Below, one piece after another: positions 12,701 through 27,700 of a stretch of DNA of 64,000 bases. Within the stretch, counting starts at the first letter, position 1. Every line of letters starts with the position of its first letter. The notes under the pieces were generated by a model, which searched no databases, was not told the origin of the DNA, and saw nothing but the letters and a program-made list of their open reading frames with translations. The stretch is from Microplitis mediator (Eukaryota > Arthropoda > Insecta > Hymenoptera > Braconidae), in assembly GCF_029852145.1 (NCBI RefSeq), contig NC_079974.1, forward strand, positions 1,178,001 to 1,242,000. Reading direction: 5' to 3'. Both the position numbers and the translations under genes were made by a program.

Positions 12701-15700
12701 CGACGCGCGCAACTTCTCCCCACTATGGATATGCGCAGACCACGTCGGTAAAAACAGCAGCTGTTAGGCTAGTATTTTTTTCTGTTGATTAAATTAAATA
12801 ATTATTTACATAATTAATAATTAACATTTTCGTATAAAGTTTGTGACTAAACGATTCAGAAAATATTGAATTATTTTATTTTGTACATTTCATTAACTGC
12901 ATGAGAAAAATCTTTTTCCAGTATTCCGTTAAAGTCGACTGAGGCTTTACTTGCAAAACGTTTTTGTTAATAACAAAAAAAGTTACACGAATTTTTGCCA
13001 GGTAAAAATACCGGGAGATTCACGAGATTTTTCTCTATTTTATTCAATTTTTTATTTGACTACGGCAATTTTTCGCCACAAAGTTTAGTAGTAGGGCAAG
13101 TATACTAATAGAAAAATATGAACTTATGTAAGAATCGCCACAGGGATTAATATACGGTCGTGTATCTCATAGTACTTTCATCAATTTTTTGACCCTTCAG
13201 ATGCTAGGCTCGAATAGGTATCATGAGTTATAGACAAAACTAAGGCCAGAAAATTTAATCCTCTATGTAACTGAGCATGTGGAAATGGAATAAGTATAGG
13301 TAATTATTCTGTAAGCATTTGGAACTTCAGAAAATGGGTGGAGTCCCTCTTCCATACAAATACCAAAGTTTAATAGTACTCGAGCGTTGTGTGGCGTGAG
13401 TAAAGTAGTACTTTGTTGTGGTTGATAAATAAACTATAGAATTTATGTTTGAGCCTACTTTCGAATTTGAATTCTCGAGTCGAAATTTGAATCGTCAGTC
13501 GGACGTAATGAACGTTGGAATCGTAAGTCGGACGTATTGGACGTTGAAATCGTCATCTTGATATTCAACATTAAAAAAGATGGATTGAATTAATTTCTAT
13601 CGGCTCTTCCGTGGGGTTTTGGTGGGTTGAATGATAAGAATACATGTCCGACTTACAAACTTGAACTTTGGCATAAATATTCTCAACAATCTTAGAAATT
13701 CCCGTCCTTCGGTATTTTTTTCGAAAACTAACTCCGAGGGAGGTTTCAGTGGAGTCAACTATTAAAATACTCTCGTTTTTTCATTATTTGGCTTACAGAC
13801 TTGAACATTGGGTTCTGTAACAATTAAACCGAAGACAGTTCAACTGCGACAGTTCAACCAGCGACACTGCAACCGTACGACACTTCAACCGAACGACACT
13901 TTAACCGAACGACAGTTCAACCTAGCGACATTTCAACTGAAAATAACCTGGAACCCCTTATTTAGGTGCCCTCTTATTAAGGATTTTTTATCGGTTGAAC
14001 TGTCGTTCGGTTGAAGTGTCCTCGGATGAAATTTCGTACGGTTGAACTGTCGCAGTTGAACTGTCTTCGGTTTAATAGTCGCGGCACCGAGCATTGGCAT
14101 TAATATTCTCAACAATCCTACGAATTTCTTACCATCGGTAGTTTTTTCGAAAACTGATTCAAATAATGAAATAAATCGAGAGTATTTTAATCGTTGACTC
14201 CACTGAAACCCCCCACGAAGTAAGTTTTCGAAAAAAATACTGATGGTGGGGAATTTGTAAGATTGTTGGAAATCTTTGTGCCAAGTTCAAGCCTGGAAGA
14301 CTTGTGATAGAAAAAATGAGTATTTTTAACTTTGACTAAACTGAAATCCCTCTTGGAGTTGGTTTTTCAAAAAAATACAAATGGTGCGGGATTTCTGAGA
14401 TTGTTGGGAACATTAATGCCAAAGCTCACGCCTGAAAGTCTTATTATGTCAAAACGCAAGTATTTTAATCTTTCGTCCCAGCAAAATCCCCCTTAGAGTT
14501 AGTTTTCGGAAAAATACCGAAGGCGGGGGATTCGTAATTCGTAAGATTGTTAGGAATATTTGCGCCAAAGTTCAAGTCTGTAGTCCAAATAATGAAGAAA
14601 TGCGAGTATTTTAATTTTCGACCCTACTGAAACGCCCCTCGGAGTTAGGTTTCGGAAAAAATGCCGATGGTGGGGGATTTGTAAGATTTTTGGGAATATT
14701 TTTGCCAAAGCTCAAGTCTGTAAGCCGGATAGTGCAAAATCGGGAGTATATTGAATATCAAGATGACAATTTCAACGTCCAATACGTCCGACTGACGATT
14801 CAAATTTCGACTCGGGTCACGCTTAGGCGCCACTCAAAATTGAATTTTAGATAAGATACGCATGCAAATCGTGGAACGAACGTCGTAAACACCCTGTTAG
14901 TTACACACAATTTTAAATTGCTTGCGAGTCAAAATTAGAGAAAGAAAATTTGAATATAGAATTTATTTTATAAATAAATATTTCAATACTTTATTGATCA
15001 TTATCTCGTTTAATTCAATAACAAAATCTGAGGTCATAAGATAATTTTAACGATAATTGGAATGTTTAATTGCATTCGCCTGCGGCTTATACGTTTGAAT
15101 ATACACGTCCTTGTTGACAATGCGTCACAACTTCAGACTCGTGACGTCAATTAAAGCCTAGAGCGATACTTCGCTTCATACCTATAAATAAAGAATACAC
15201 GGAAAGAAAATTATGGGAAGTTTTCCTATGCATTATGGGAATGGTTCCCATAATGGTATGGGAATAGTACCTATACTACTATAGGAATGGTTCCCATATA
15301 TTATGGGAACCATCCCCATAATAGTATGAGAATAGTTCCCTACTATTATGGGAATGGTTCCCATAATGATATGGGAATGGTTCCCATACCATTATGGGAA
15401 TGGTTCCCATAATATTATGGGAACTATTCTCATATCATTATGGGAACCATTCCCATACTATTATAAGAATGGTTCCCATATTGGTATAGGAACTATTCCT
15501 ATAATATTATGGGAACTATTCTCATATCATTATGGGAACCATTCCCATACTATTATAAGAATGGTTCCCATATTGGTATAGGAACTATTCCTATAATATT
15601 ATGGGAACTATTCTCATATCATTATGGGAACCATTACCATAATGGTATGGGAATCATTCCCATACTATTATAAGAATGGTTCCCATATTGGTATATGAAC

Positions 15701-18700
15701 TATTCCTATAATATTATGGGAACTATTCCCATAATGTTATGGGAACCATCCCTATAATATCATAAAATTTTTTTTTTGCACAATAGTGTAGAAAGTTCCC
15801 AAAATTTGAATTTTCTTAAATGTTTTGTGCTGACAAAAAATTCTTGTTAAAAATTTTAATGTTTTTTTGCCAAATACGATTTTTTTTTTCAATGTTTGAA
15901 TTTTTGTTTTTATGTTTAATAATATTTCTGTGTATTGTAGAAGTGATTACCACACTTCTTTAAATTCATTTTTTCACGATAATATGGGAACCATTCCCAT
16001 AATATTATAGGAATGGTTCCTATAATAGTATAGGAACTATTCCCATAATATTATGGGAATGATTCCCATAATGGTATACGAACCATTCCAATCGCATTAT
16101 GGGAATCATTCCCATAATATTATGGGAATAGTTCCTATACTATTATAGGAACCATTCCTATAATATTATGGGAATGGTTCCTATAATATTATAGAAAGTA
16201 TTCCTATAAATTATAGGAACCCTTCCTATATTTATAGGAACCATTCCTATAGTGTTATGGGTATCATTCCCATAATTATAGGAACTATTCCTATAATTAT
16301 AGGAACCGCTCCCATAATTTATGGTCGTAATTCCTATGTTGGTATAGGAAAAAATTTCACAAAATTATGGGAACCGCTGCCATAATTTTCTTTCCGTGTA
16401 TTTTATTAATTCATACTTTTAAAAACTACATATAAATGAATTTTGCACAGTTAATTACTGAATCCAATGAATTGCAAGTTATCAATGAGGCTCTTCCATC
16501 GTTAATGGAAGGAATGAAAATGATTTGGATTTTGTCTAAGTATTTCAATACTGAAGAAAGAATGACTTTACTATTGGAGAGCATTTCTTGGCAATTATGT
16601 GAAAATATTAAAAATACTTTATCAGTAAAGGAACTTTTCAGGTATTTGGTTTTACATAAAAATTCATTTTCCCAGAGTACACGGAGAAAAGAGAATGGTA
16701 ATAATTACCACTCTACATGGTATTCAGTCTTATTTTTTAATGCATAGGAATCATTACTACACGGAAAAAAAATTCTACCAAAATTTACGATGTTAACATC
16801 GTAATCTCGGACTAGACTTTCATTAATGTCAATTTTTAAATGTTTTATTTCAAAATTTATTATGTGGGTTAAATTTTTTACTATTTAACATCGTAATTTT
16901 AACAAAGACTTTTAGGATTAAAAATTACTGCAAAAATTACAATTTAACATCGTAAAAAAAAATAAATAAAAATTACACTTTAAAAATTATATTTATTCGT
17001 ACATTTAATATTTCTATTTACTTTTTAACAAAATAAATATTACAGTGCTGCCTCTGTTATAATACGATGGAAGCTATAAAAAGTACGATGTTACATCGTA
17101 CTTTTTAAATAGTAACTGGGTCCTCCGCAAGTCGTTTATATGGATCTTAAAAATAATTATAGTGTAGGCCCTTCAGTGGCCGAGTGGTCCAAGGCGTCGG
17201 ACACTTCGCACTCGAAAGGACTCGGGTTCGAATCCAACTGCCGAACGATTATTATTTTAATCTTTTATTTAAAATTTCTCTTCAAATTTTACGATGTTAC
17301 ATCGTAATTTATATTAAAGAGCTTAAGACTTCGTATTGTTTGTCTGAAGTATTATTTCTGAAATGAAATATCCAACCCTACATCGTAAAAATTACGATGT
17401 GAATAGTCTAGTCCACCAATACAATAATTAATAGGACAAATTACGATGTTAGCATTGTAAATTTAACTAGAATTTTTCTTCCGTGTATGTAGCATGGGAA
17501 TGATTCTTCTGATACATTACCATTCTTCTGGTAATATTTACCATACTGCATAGTAATCATGCTACTGGTAAATATTACTTTGTAGCATAGTAATCAAAGC
17601 TATGCTAGAATGGTACTGAGTCCCATGCTGTATAGCGTGAAAGCAGTTTATATATTAAGCGCTGCTATATATAGTATATACGTCCAATATATAAATTATG
17701 GCATGACCATAATTGTAATAAATGACATTTGATTGCAATTTATTAAAAAAAAAAAAAAAGTTCCATGTGATAGTTTTTCATAAAAAAATAAAGGGATTAT
17801 TGAATGTGTGAAATAACTTTCAATCAGTTAAAATTTTTTAAATCAGTTAAAAATTTATTTATTATTAATTAAATAACCTAATTTTTTAGTTACAAAACCT
17901 TATTTTAATATTAACCTAATTATCTGGAATTGGAAGCAGCTTCATCGAAATTGTGATAATTCCAATGTAGCATAGAAATGATTACCTTGCTAGCATGGCT
18001 AGCGTTACCATTTCGAATCGGACAAACTACTATGTCAAATAAATAATACGGCTAAAAAATTTGTGTTACTATGCTACATGGTAATAATTACTATGTTACA
18101 TTGGAGAATTAACCACTCACTTCTCTCCGTGTATAATTTCAAAATGAAAATTCATATTTTCGAAAATCAGAACGAAACAAATATGGTAATCATTACCATA
18201 ATTTTATAGTAATAATTCCCGTTCATAACACCGGCACACAAAAAAAAAATAAGTTCTCTGTACTTTTGACGGGACCGATTTATTCCCATGGATATTGACC
18301 CGCTGACTCCGAATCCGAGGTCCGTTTAACCCGTACACCCTCAGATTTTTAGAAAACTTTAAAAAACCTCAAAAATACACAAAAATCGACCGTTTTTTAA
18401 ATTTATAAATTTTTTAAACCCTAACTAAGCATGATTTTTATGTATTTCGGTCCTCCACATACTAACCTGAAGTTTATTTAAAACATTAGCCATTTAAAGT
18501 CTGAGTAAATTCCAAAAAACCCCAAAAAATTGCAAAAAAGCAAAAAAATTCTTAGTATTGTGATGAAAAAAATTTTTTGAAGCATATTGAAATTTTTTAA
18601 TGTTTTAGGCCAAAATATTTTTTATATATATATCACAGATCTAACAATATGATTTCTTTTATTTATTTCGATTCAAAAATTGATTTTTGTTATACCAAAT

Positions 18701-21700
18701 TTTATTTTTTTCGATTTTTTGGGAATTTTTGCGATTTATTTAAAATTTTAGAGATGTCTGAGCCATGGATGTTCGAGAATTATATGTGACAGATAAACAT
18801 ACATGAAAATAATTATTTATTTAGCCCTATAAAATTGTTTTCATCACAATACTAAGAATTTTTTTGCTTCTTTGCAATTTTTTGGGGTTTTATGGGATTT
18901 ACTCAGACTTTAAATGGCTAATGTTTTAAATAAACTTCAGGTTAGTATGTGGAGGACCGAAATACATAAAAATCATGCTTAGTTAGGGTTAAAAAAATTT
19001 ATAAATTTAAAAAACGGTCGATTTTTGTGTATTTTTGAGGTTTTTTAAAGTTTTCTAAAAATCTGAGGGTGTACGGGTTAAACGGACCTCGGATTCGGAT
19101 TCAGCGGGTCAATATACATGGGAATAAATCGGTCCCGTCAAAAGTACAGAGAACTTATTTTTTTTTGTGTGCCGGTGTAATAGGAATGATTACCATAATA
19201 TATAGGGTTTATTCCCATATGCACTTAGGAACCGTTGCAAAGTGGTTATAGGATTTATTCCTACCCTGGCGGGTCCGAATTACGGTACTTGCCGTAATTT
19301 GCGGTATTCAGAAGAATTACGGTAAGTTATCGTATTTTTTGGTAAATTACGGCATATAACGGTAAATTGCGGTATTTTACGGTAAAACTGCAAATATAAA
19401 TGATAAAATTTTCCGTTATTTGCCGAATCCCATCAAAAATTACCGGAGTTTGACCGCAGATTACCGGATTTTTTCGTAATTTACCTCAAATGACCGCAAA
19501 CCAAGAAAATTTGCGGTAAAATACGGTAATTTACCGTAATTTGGACTTACTAGTGTCTATTACCATGTGATATGGGAATTATTACCATAACTGTATGAGA
19601 TTATATTTTCTAAACGTAAACAAGGAACGGTTACTTATCATTTTGCTGTATTAATTCAAAAAAATTTTGGAAATCGGCTAACTCTGTGAGCCAGTCTTAA
19701 TCTAAGGTTCAAAGCAACAAATATTAAAATCAAAGAAATCGAGGCTTTTTAGGCTTAAAGGGGATCGCGATTTATAATCTCGACTCGGTTACTATTGATC
19801 ATTTTAATCAGGCTCAAAAATTTCAATATCGAAAGAAATATTTTTATGCTTTGCAAGACGTCAAAGAAAAATTAAGTAATCCCTCGCGGTTTTGGAAATA
19901 CCGAAATAATACCGGAATTATACGGTATAAATACTGCATAAATATGGTATTATTCAAGTTATTTTGGCCAGTTTTTTTGCCGCATTACTACCAAAAATTT
20001 ACGAAAAAAATTCAGAATATTTACGGGAATAAAACAGAAAAAATACGGTATTTTAACAGCATTAAAACCGTAATTATACAGCATATTTTCGGCATTTTTG
20101 CAGTATTAAACCGTTCTACCCGGAACAAAAATTATATATAATTATATAAAATTTTATTTAATTATATATAATTATATATAACATTATAAAGTTATATGTA
20201 CAATAACTATCATGAAAAAAAAAAAAAAAAATCTCGCCAACTCGTAGGCTCGATCCCGAGTCCTAATGATTTAAAGCCTGATCTGTTAATCATTATGCCA
20301 AATCGCTTATTCGAAAGTTGATACTAATTGTATTTATATCTATACAAACAAACTTAAGAAAATTGAAAACCTCAATTTTCCCGGATTCTTATTTTCACTT
20401 ACATTCTTTTGTTTCAATAAGAAATGTGTGAACTAATAGAATAAAATATAAAATTTTACACTTTGCACATTTTCGATGATTTTAACCGCAGAATCAAATA
20501 TAAAATAAAACCAAATTTTTTACAATTTTTCATTATATCAGGATAAATCTGGCAAAATCGCAGGATATCTACGGTATAATTACCAAAAAAAATACGATTT
20601 TATTATTATAAAATTATCGCATTATTGCGGTATTTATATAGCATTTTTTCGGTAAAAGTTCGGCATTTTTATAGTTTTTTTACGGCATTTTTTTGGTAAA
20701 AGTTCGGCATTTTTATAGTAATTTTACTATAATAATCTGGTAACTCTACAGTATAAGTACAGCAAAAAAACTGGCCAATATAACCATATTATTACCAAAT
20801 TATTACGGTAAATTTACGGCATGTGTATAAATGCCGAAAATTTACGGCATTTTTACGGCATTCGCAAAACCGCGAGGGATAATGAATATGCGCTTAAATT
20901 TGTGTAGAAAACCATTGGAAGAAATCTCATTGCAAGCTCAGAATGCCTATAAAATGTTGAAAAGTTGGAAAACTTTGTATTTAGTAACCCGCGAAAACAT
21001 TGAATCGTCTGAAAAAGGTAAACGATGGGAATTCGATCAGCAACGTCTGTTTAGTGAGACTGAATATATCGCGAAAGTATGCAACGACTTCAATGAAATT
21101 GCGAGTGTTCTTCAAAACTTTTACAATATTTTTGGCCCTGAGTTGAAATCAATCATCACTGACCCAGCGCAAATAGATGTAATTGTAAAAAGAGTTGATG
21201 AGTTAATTGAACCGATTCTACATGCTGACTTTAATATTTTCAATAAACTTAATCAAGAAAACTGGGATGCTACTATGGCTTGGTTTTATTTGGAAGTAAC
21301 TTCTTTACAAAATGAAGCACTATTTTTAATGGACGATTGTTTCATGATATTAATCAATGCTGAACAAGCTTTGGAAGTGCTGCTTAAATTCAAAAATATT
21401 CAAACGAGACAGGCTATTCAAGAATGCTTATCAATGAAATTCGATGTTATTATGCAACAATTCAACAAGGAAATTAACAAAGTTGAAAATATATTTAATT
21501 TAGGTAATATTACATTTTTAGTTTTTTTAAATTCAATCGTAGATAGTAAAAAATATTGTGTATTTGTGTTAAAAACGGTTCGTAATAAATTTTTTGTGTT
21601 GGTTATTTTGTGTTGAATTAACACATTATACTGTGATAGGCAAACATTTTAAATTGATCCACTATTAACTAAAAGTGTTCATTAGTAAGAAAATTAAAAT

Positions 21701-24700
21701 GATCGACATTTATTGAGAGTTACTTTAAAATTAACGTTACATTTATGCTGAAATCTCAATCGATAGTCATTGAAATATTCCCTATCCAAAAAAATTTATG
21801 TAGGATTACATAAGAACCCATAGAAAATCAAATAGGAAACTATGGATTTACGTAAGGAACCATGGGAATCAACATAGGAAAGTATTGTAACGAATGTGAA
21901 GCAACAGGGTTGTTTTTTGGCTATGGTGTTTTTTTCCCTGTAGGATGATAGATAGGGTGTGTTGGGACCATAGCGGAATCGAACGAAGATTACAAATGGT
22001 TTTAATTTCAATTAAGTTCGATTCTTCCAACACAAATTTTATCGGGACGATAGTTTATTGAGAAGGGGTTAGTGTAACGAATGTGAAACTGATCTTTAAA
22101 ATATTTGAATAGCTAGAAAACAAATGCCTTCTTCCCTTGTTTTATAGATACGCGACAAAAGTCAGTCAGTCATATATTGACAACTAAACAGCATACGTCT
22201 TGTATCAATAAACTATATCGCTCTCTTGCTTTCTTTACTGCTGTTAATTGCGGTGTTGTTATTTATAATTTAAGTGTGTTATTATTGTAGTGTATAAGTG
22301 ATATTAATTTAAGATACCAATTACTACAGTATGGTAACCTGGATTCCCGGATAGAAAATCCGTATGGGAAACTATGGATACCTGGATTCCCATACAAAAA
22401 ATACATGTAGAAACTTGAATATATAGATTTTCATGTTAGAAATCCATCTACACGGAAAAAAATATATTATGATCAACGTGATACAGTATACTGACTGTCA
22501 CGATACTCGCTTAGCTATTCGCAAGTTAGTGCGCGGATTGTTACGTATAGTGCTGACAGGGATAAGGATCGTGAATGGGACTAGAATGGATCGTGACGAT
22601 AGCTCAACAGATCCCTCCCTTCTAGGTACGCAAATTAATATCCAGTAGATCGTGTCCATCACAATATTTTTTTCTACGTGTAGGAACCTGAGTACCTGGA
22701 TTTCTCTGCAAAAATTTTGTTCACATGGTGAACCGTGGATGTCCACATAGGAATCTAAACTAAGTTCCCATATGGATTTTTGCATGGTTTAGATTCCCAT
22801 GGGAAATAGTTGTATAAATCTTCAGGGGTATCGATGCTAGATTCCCATATAGATTTATCAGGCTGTGTTCTTTTGGCACATTAATAGGTCTACCAGAAAA
22901 ATCTCTACCTTACGACAACTGAACCATAACCAGGCCTACCAATCAACAACTCTACCACTTAAGAACTCTCTCACATTACAACTCTACCAAATTACAACCC
23001 TCCCAGTAACTATAAATATTTGTTAACTTATTGTTCAAACAATGGGGACCCTTACTATCGGTATGTATTTTTCTGTTCTAGTTGCCCTAAAAAAGAACTC
23101 CAGGCCATCAGCCACCCAATTTCAGCGTCTTGCGATATCATAATAACTTAATAAATTATGAGCTAATTGCTAATATAGAGCTTTGCAAGCAGTCTGATTA
23201 TCCGTACAAATCTACTAGATGCTAAGTCGGGATGCCAGTTTTAGCCTCATAAAGTAATCAAGAGTTTTACATAAATAATATACATTTACGACGTTGGTGG
23301 TGTGTATTCTAATTCACATGGTCAGAAATTTAATACCGTGCGTCGTGTAACTTTCACACCGGCAGTATTGAACATTTTAACACCAAATCATTCACACCAC
23401 TCCGATTAAAAACTCTAATTGAAACCAATGAATTCCGATTGAAAGTCTATCGGATTTCAATCGGAACCGATCGGATTCAATCGGATTTAATCGGAATGCA
23501 GTGGGTCTGATCGGAGTTTTTAATCAGGGCACATCGTGGACTCAATTTTTTTTACAGTACATAGAAAATCATAAGGGAATCCACCCGAAAAGGCCGTGTG
23601 AGAGTCTACAGAGGATTCTTAACTAGATTCCCACATGGATTTTTGCATGGTGTGAATTCCCATGGAAATCCATAGAAGAATCTATGCTGGATCGTTTCTA
23701 ACACAAATTATGTTGATTTCAACACAATATTTTTTACTGCTTATGAAAAAGTGTAATGAATAAAAATTTTTCCAGGGAAAAGTAACCCGCCATTATTAAA
23801 ATATCATCTACCGATCGCTGGTTCCATATTTTGGGAACGACAACTACTTAATAGATTACAAGGGCCAGTGATGACATTTAAAAATGTCCCAGAACTCAAT
23901 CAGAGTCACTTAAAGTCGTTAGTTTTTAGTCAGTATCTAGATGCCGCTAAACGAATGAAACAATTCGAAGATATAAAATTTAATTCTTGGAATACTAAAG
24001 CTAATTCACGGATATTAAATGCAATGAAAAGAAATATTTTAAAGATCGTTTCGATAAACAAAAGTAAATTATTCACACTAAAATACGAACGATTAAAATA
24101 AAAAATTTTTGGCTAACAAATTTTTGTTTTAGTTGTTATACAAGAGCAGACAGTTGCAAAGATCAAAAATATTCCTGCTAGAAAGTTGCGATGTATCGAC
24201 TCTCAGACACAAGAGTTTAGTTCCGGGGGCAAAAATTTATACTTTGACTCGGCGGGTTCAAAAATGGGATCTGGTTTGAAGAGCTTAGCTAACAAAGTGC
24301 TCAAACTGCAAATAAATTTCAACAAAATCGATGAAACGCTACGTCCAGTGAAAATAACGGATGATAAAATCATGGTCGAACAACAATTGTGTTTTCAAGT
24401 TAATTTTGATTTGAAACTTTTCGAAATAATTTGCGAAGCAGAAATGTTGGAACAATTGGGATTTGAATTGTCAACTTCTATAAGAGATCTGGGGATCCAA
24501 AAAGATCGACTAAAAGTAGATATTGAGCTCATACAAACGACAATCGATCAGTATAATGGAATTATGACTAAATTGGATGTAGCGGATGTAAGTAATATTT
24601 TTTTTTTCAATTTCTTGTATCTGTTGAATAGAATTTTATACATCTTGAGGAATCGGTATTATAGTCAATCGTGGGTTTTGCGGCACGAGTAAAGCGAGCC

Positions 24701-27700
24701 ATTCAAAAAAATGACTACACGGAGAAAAATGTTGGCTCGAAACCTACACGGAGAGAAATTTATGGTAACAATTACAATATATTATGGGAATGGTACCCAT
24801 AATGCATGGTAACCGGTTTTCTTGAAATGTTGATTATAGGAACGGCACCCATATATTATAGTTATCATTAGTATAATATTATAGTAATAGTTACCATAAC
24901 ATTACGGTAATCGTTACTATAATATTATAGTAATCGTTACCATAATATTATAGTAACCATTACCATAATATTATGGTAACCATTACCATAACATTATGGT
25001 AACGATAACCATATATATGGTAACCATTACCATAATATCATAGCCATCGTTACCATAATATATATAGTAATGGTTACCATACATTATGGTAACGGTTACC
25101 ATATATTATGGTAATGGTTACCATAATATTATGGTAATGATTACGATAATATTATGGTAACGGTTACCATGTATTATGGTAACCATTACCATAATATTAT
25201 GGTAACGATGACTATAGTATTATGGGAACGATTACCATAATATTATGGTAACCATTACCATAACATTATGGTAACGATTACCATATATATGGTAACCATT
25301 ACCATAATATATGGTAACCATTCCCATAATATATGGTAACCATTACCATAATATCATAGCCATCGTTACCATAATATATGGTAACCATTACCATAATATA
25401 TGGTAACCATTACCATAATATATGCCAACCATTACCATAATATCATAGCCATCGTTACCATAATATATGGTAACCATTACCATAATATATGGTAACCATT
25501 ACCATAATATCATAGCCATCGTTACCATAATATATGGTAACCATTACCATAATATATGGTAACCATTACCATAATATATGGTAACCATTACCATAATATC
25601 ATAGCCATCGTTACCATAATATATATAGTAATGGTTACCATACATTATGGTAACGGTTACCATATATTATGGTAATGGTTACCATAATATTATGGTAATG
25701 ATAACGATAATATTATGGTAACGGTTACCATGTAATATGGTAACCATTACCATAATATTATGGTAACGATGACTATAGTATTATGGGAACGATTACCATA
25801 ATATTATGGTAATCATTACCATAATTCTTTTACATGTGATATGGGAACTGTTATCATAATTATAGGAATTGTTCCCATACTTATGGGAACTTTTACCAGA
25901 AAGTATGGGCCTATATCCCATAATTCCAAGTAATCATTACCATAACGGTATGGGATGATATTTCATAAATGTACTAGGAACGGTTACCATTAATTTCTCT
26001 CCGTGTACCAATTTTTACTATGCTGTCGACCAAACTTGAAACAGGAATTGAAGCATCCAAAAAATTATTATGCTCATACGAAAAATTATTATGCTGTATC
26101 AAAATCCTTACTACGCGCAATAAACTTATCGATAAGCTTTTTAAAAAATTACTTTCATACATTATTATAATTGTGATGCGGCATAATAATTTTTTATAAG
26201 AGCATAATAACTTGTTGGATGCTTTACTTCCTGTTTCAAGTTTGGTCGGCAGCATAATAAACATTGGTAGGCTTCGAGCCAACATTTTTCTCCGTGTATT
26301 TAGTGTACAGAGACTAACCTACATCATTAACCACATTTTAATGGATTTTTTATACTCCTGCTTAAGAAGGTACCTGATACCTTGTAGTTGGTCTTTCAAG
26401 TCTTTAGGTGTGCATTGTTAATAAGATTGAATTTACGATAAATTTAATTTATATTTGTAATGAGTGAACTTTTCCATCTTTTTAGGCTTTTAATGGTTTC
26501 ATTTTTATAACATTCCGTGCTAATTTCTTTTTTTGATTCTTGGTACTACTATTTCTATTGCTTCTTTTACTTCTGTTTCAATGATATCTAGGAAAAAAAT
26601 TACCCAAATACATAGAAAATTGTACATGGGTATTTTAAGTCTTTATTATATGGAAATAATGCATATGGTACAATCTTTGCTAAAACGATTGTGAAAATAG
26701 CTATCGTTATACCATAATTGGAATAAGCTTCAGGATGAAATATACGGAGTAACGTATAAACCGCGAACATTGCCACTTTCAAACCAGCCACTTTAGAAAA
26801 ACAAAAAAAAAACGTACTTATACACCCCTAGTAGAAATAATCGAGTTTTCACTCGATATAAACCAGTAACTGGCCAGTGATTTCGAGTAAAAACTCGAAA
26901 TCGCGCCACCTACAACTAAGTCATAAACATGGGTCACACCGACACTGTACCTTTACTAGTGTGTGTGTCTGTTTATTTTTTTCTGTTAACCTGTGCGCGT
27001 CGTTGTTTTAAAAAATATTAAAAAACAGTGTGAATTAATTAAAATTTGTGTATGTTAACGTGGAAATATTTTACAAAATATATTACAAAATGGATGCAGT
27101 AAAAAAATTTGACACAATAAATGAATTGCGACTGTGGGCGATAAAATCAAATATTGCAGATTGTTATTTAGACGAGTTGTTAAAAATTTTGCAAGCTGGA
27201 GTTCTTCCTGAGTTACCAATAACGGCAAAAACATTTTTAAATAAATGTAGTGTATCTTTTGAAATTGAAAAAATGCCAGATGCTGATGAAGTTACTTTAT
27301 TGTCAGATTTATTGTTGTTATTCTATTAATCTAATGATGTTATTTATTTCATAATATAAATAAATATAAATTAAACGTTTATGTCATATCGTTTATTTAA
27401 CATTATTTTTATTTTATTTGACAATTTTTTATAACCCTTGATAACCTCAATATTTAAAATTGATAGTTTCACTGAAGCCGCCATGTTTTGCTCGATCTCT
27501 AGTAAAACTGGCCAGTTACTTGACAGAAACTCGATATTACACTGGCTAGTTACTGGCTAAAAACTCGATATCATTTCTACTAGGGACACATTGCTTTATC
27601 TAGAGAACTTCATGAGTTGTAATGTCCTTATTTTAATAGTTTGAAACAACTTTACAAACAATGATTTTTGATGTTATATCAAATGTTGCTTTTCAGTAAT

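Larger units (their letters stand above)
16680..18131. mobile_element. CACGGAGAAAAGAGAATGG-ended element
   Basis: Left CACGGAGAAAAGAGAATGG, right CACTTCTCTCCGTG, TA on both sides. The interior has GGTAATNATTACC palindromes. It contains the nested tRNA-bearing element 16760-17485 and begins 38 nt after the exon 6 donor. Confidence 0.7.

Noticed and set aside
15348..15581. Open frames of MGMVPIMIWEW type across the GGGAATGGTTCCC arrays
   Set aside because: Repeat translation; the same peptide recurs in every copy of the element on both strands.
15198..16398. CRISPR-like or classical satellite array
   Set aside because: Units are self-palindromic with no spacers, the array is bounded by terminal inverted repeats and a duplicated dinucleotide, and the setting is eukaryotic.
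19851..20141. Frame beginning QDVKEKLSN just left of the CCCTCGCGG element as a dynein exon
   Set aside because: Without the element the frame meets a stop before reaching exon 7 codons, and exon 6 joins exon 7 in phase at 20908.
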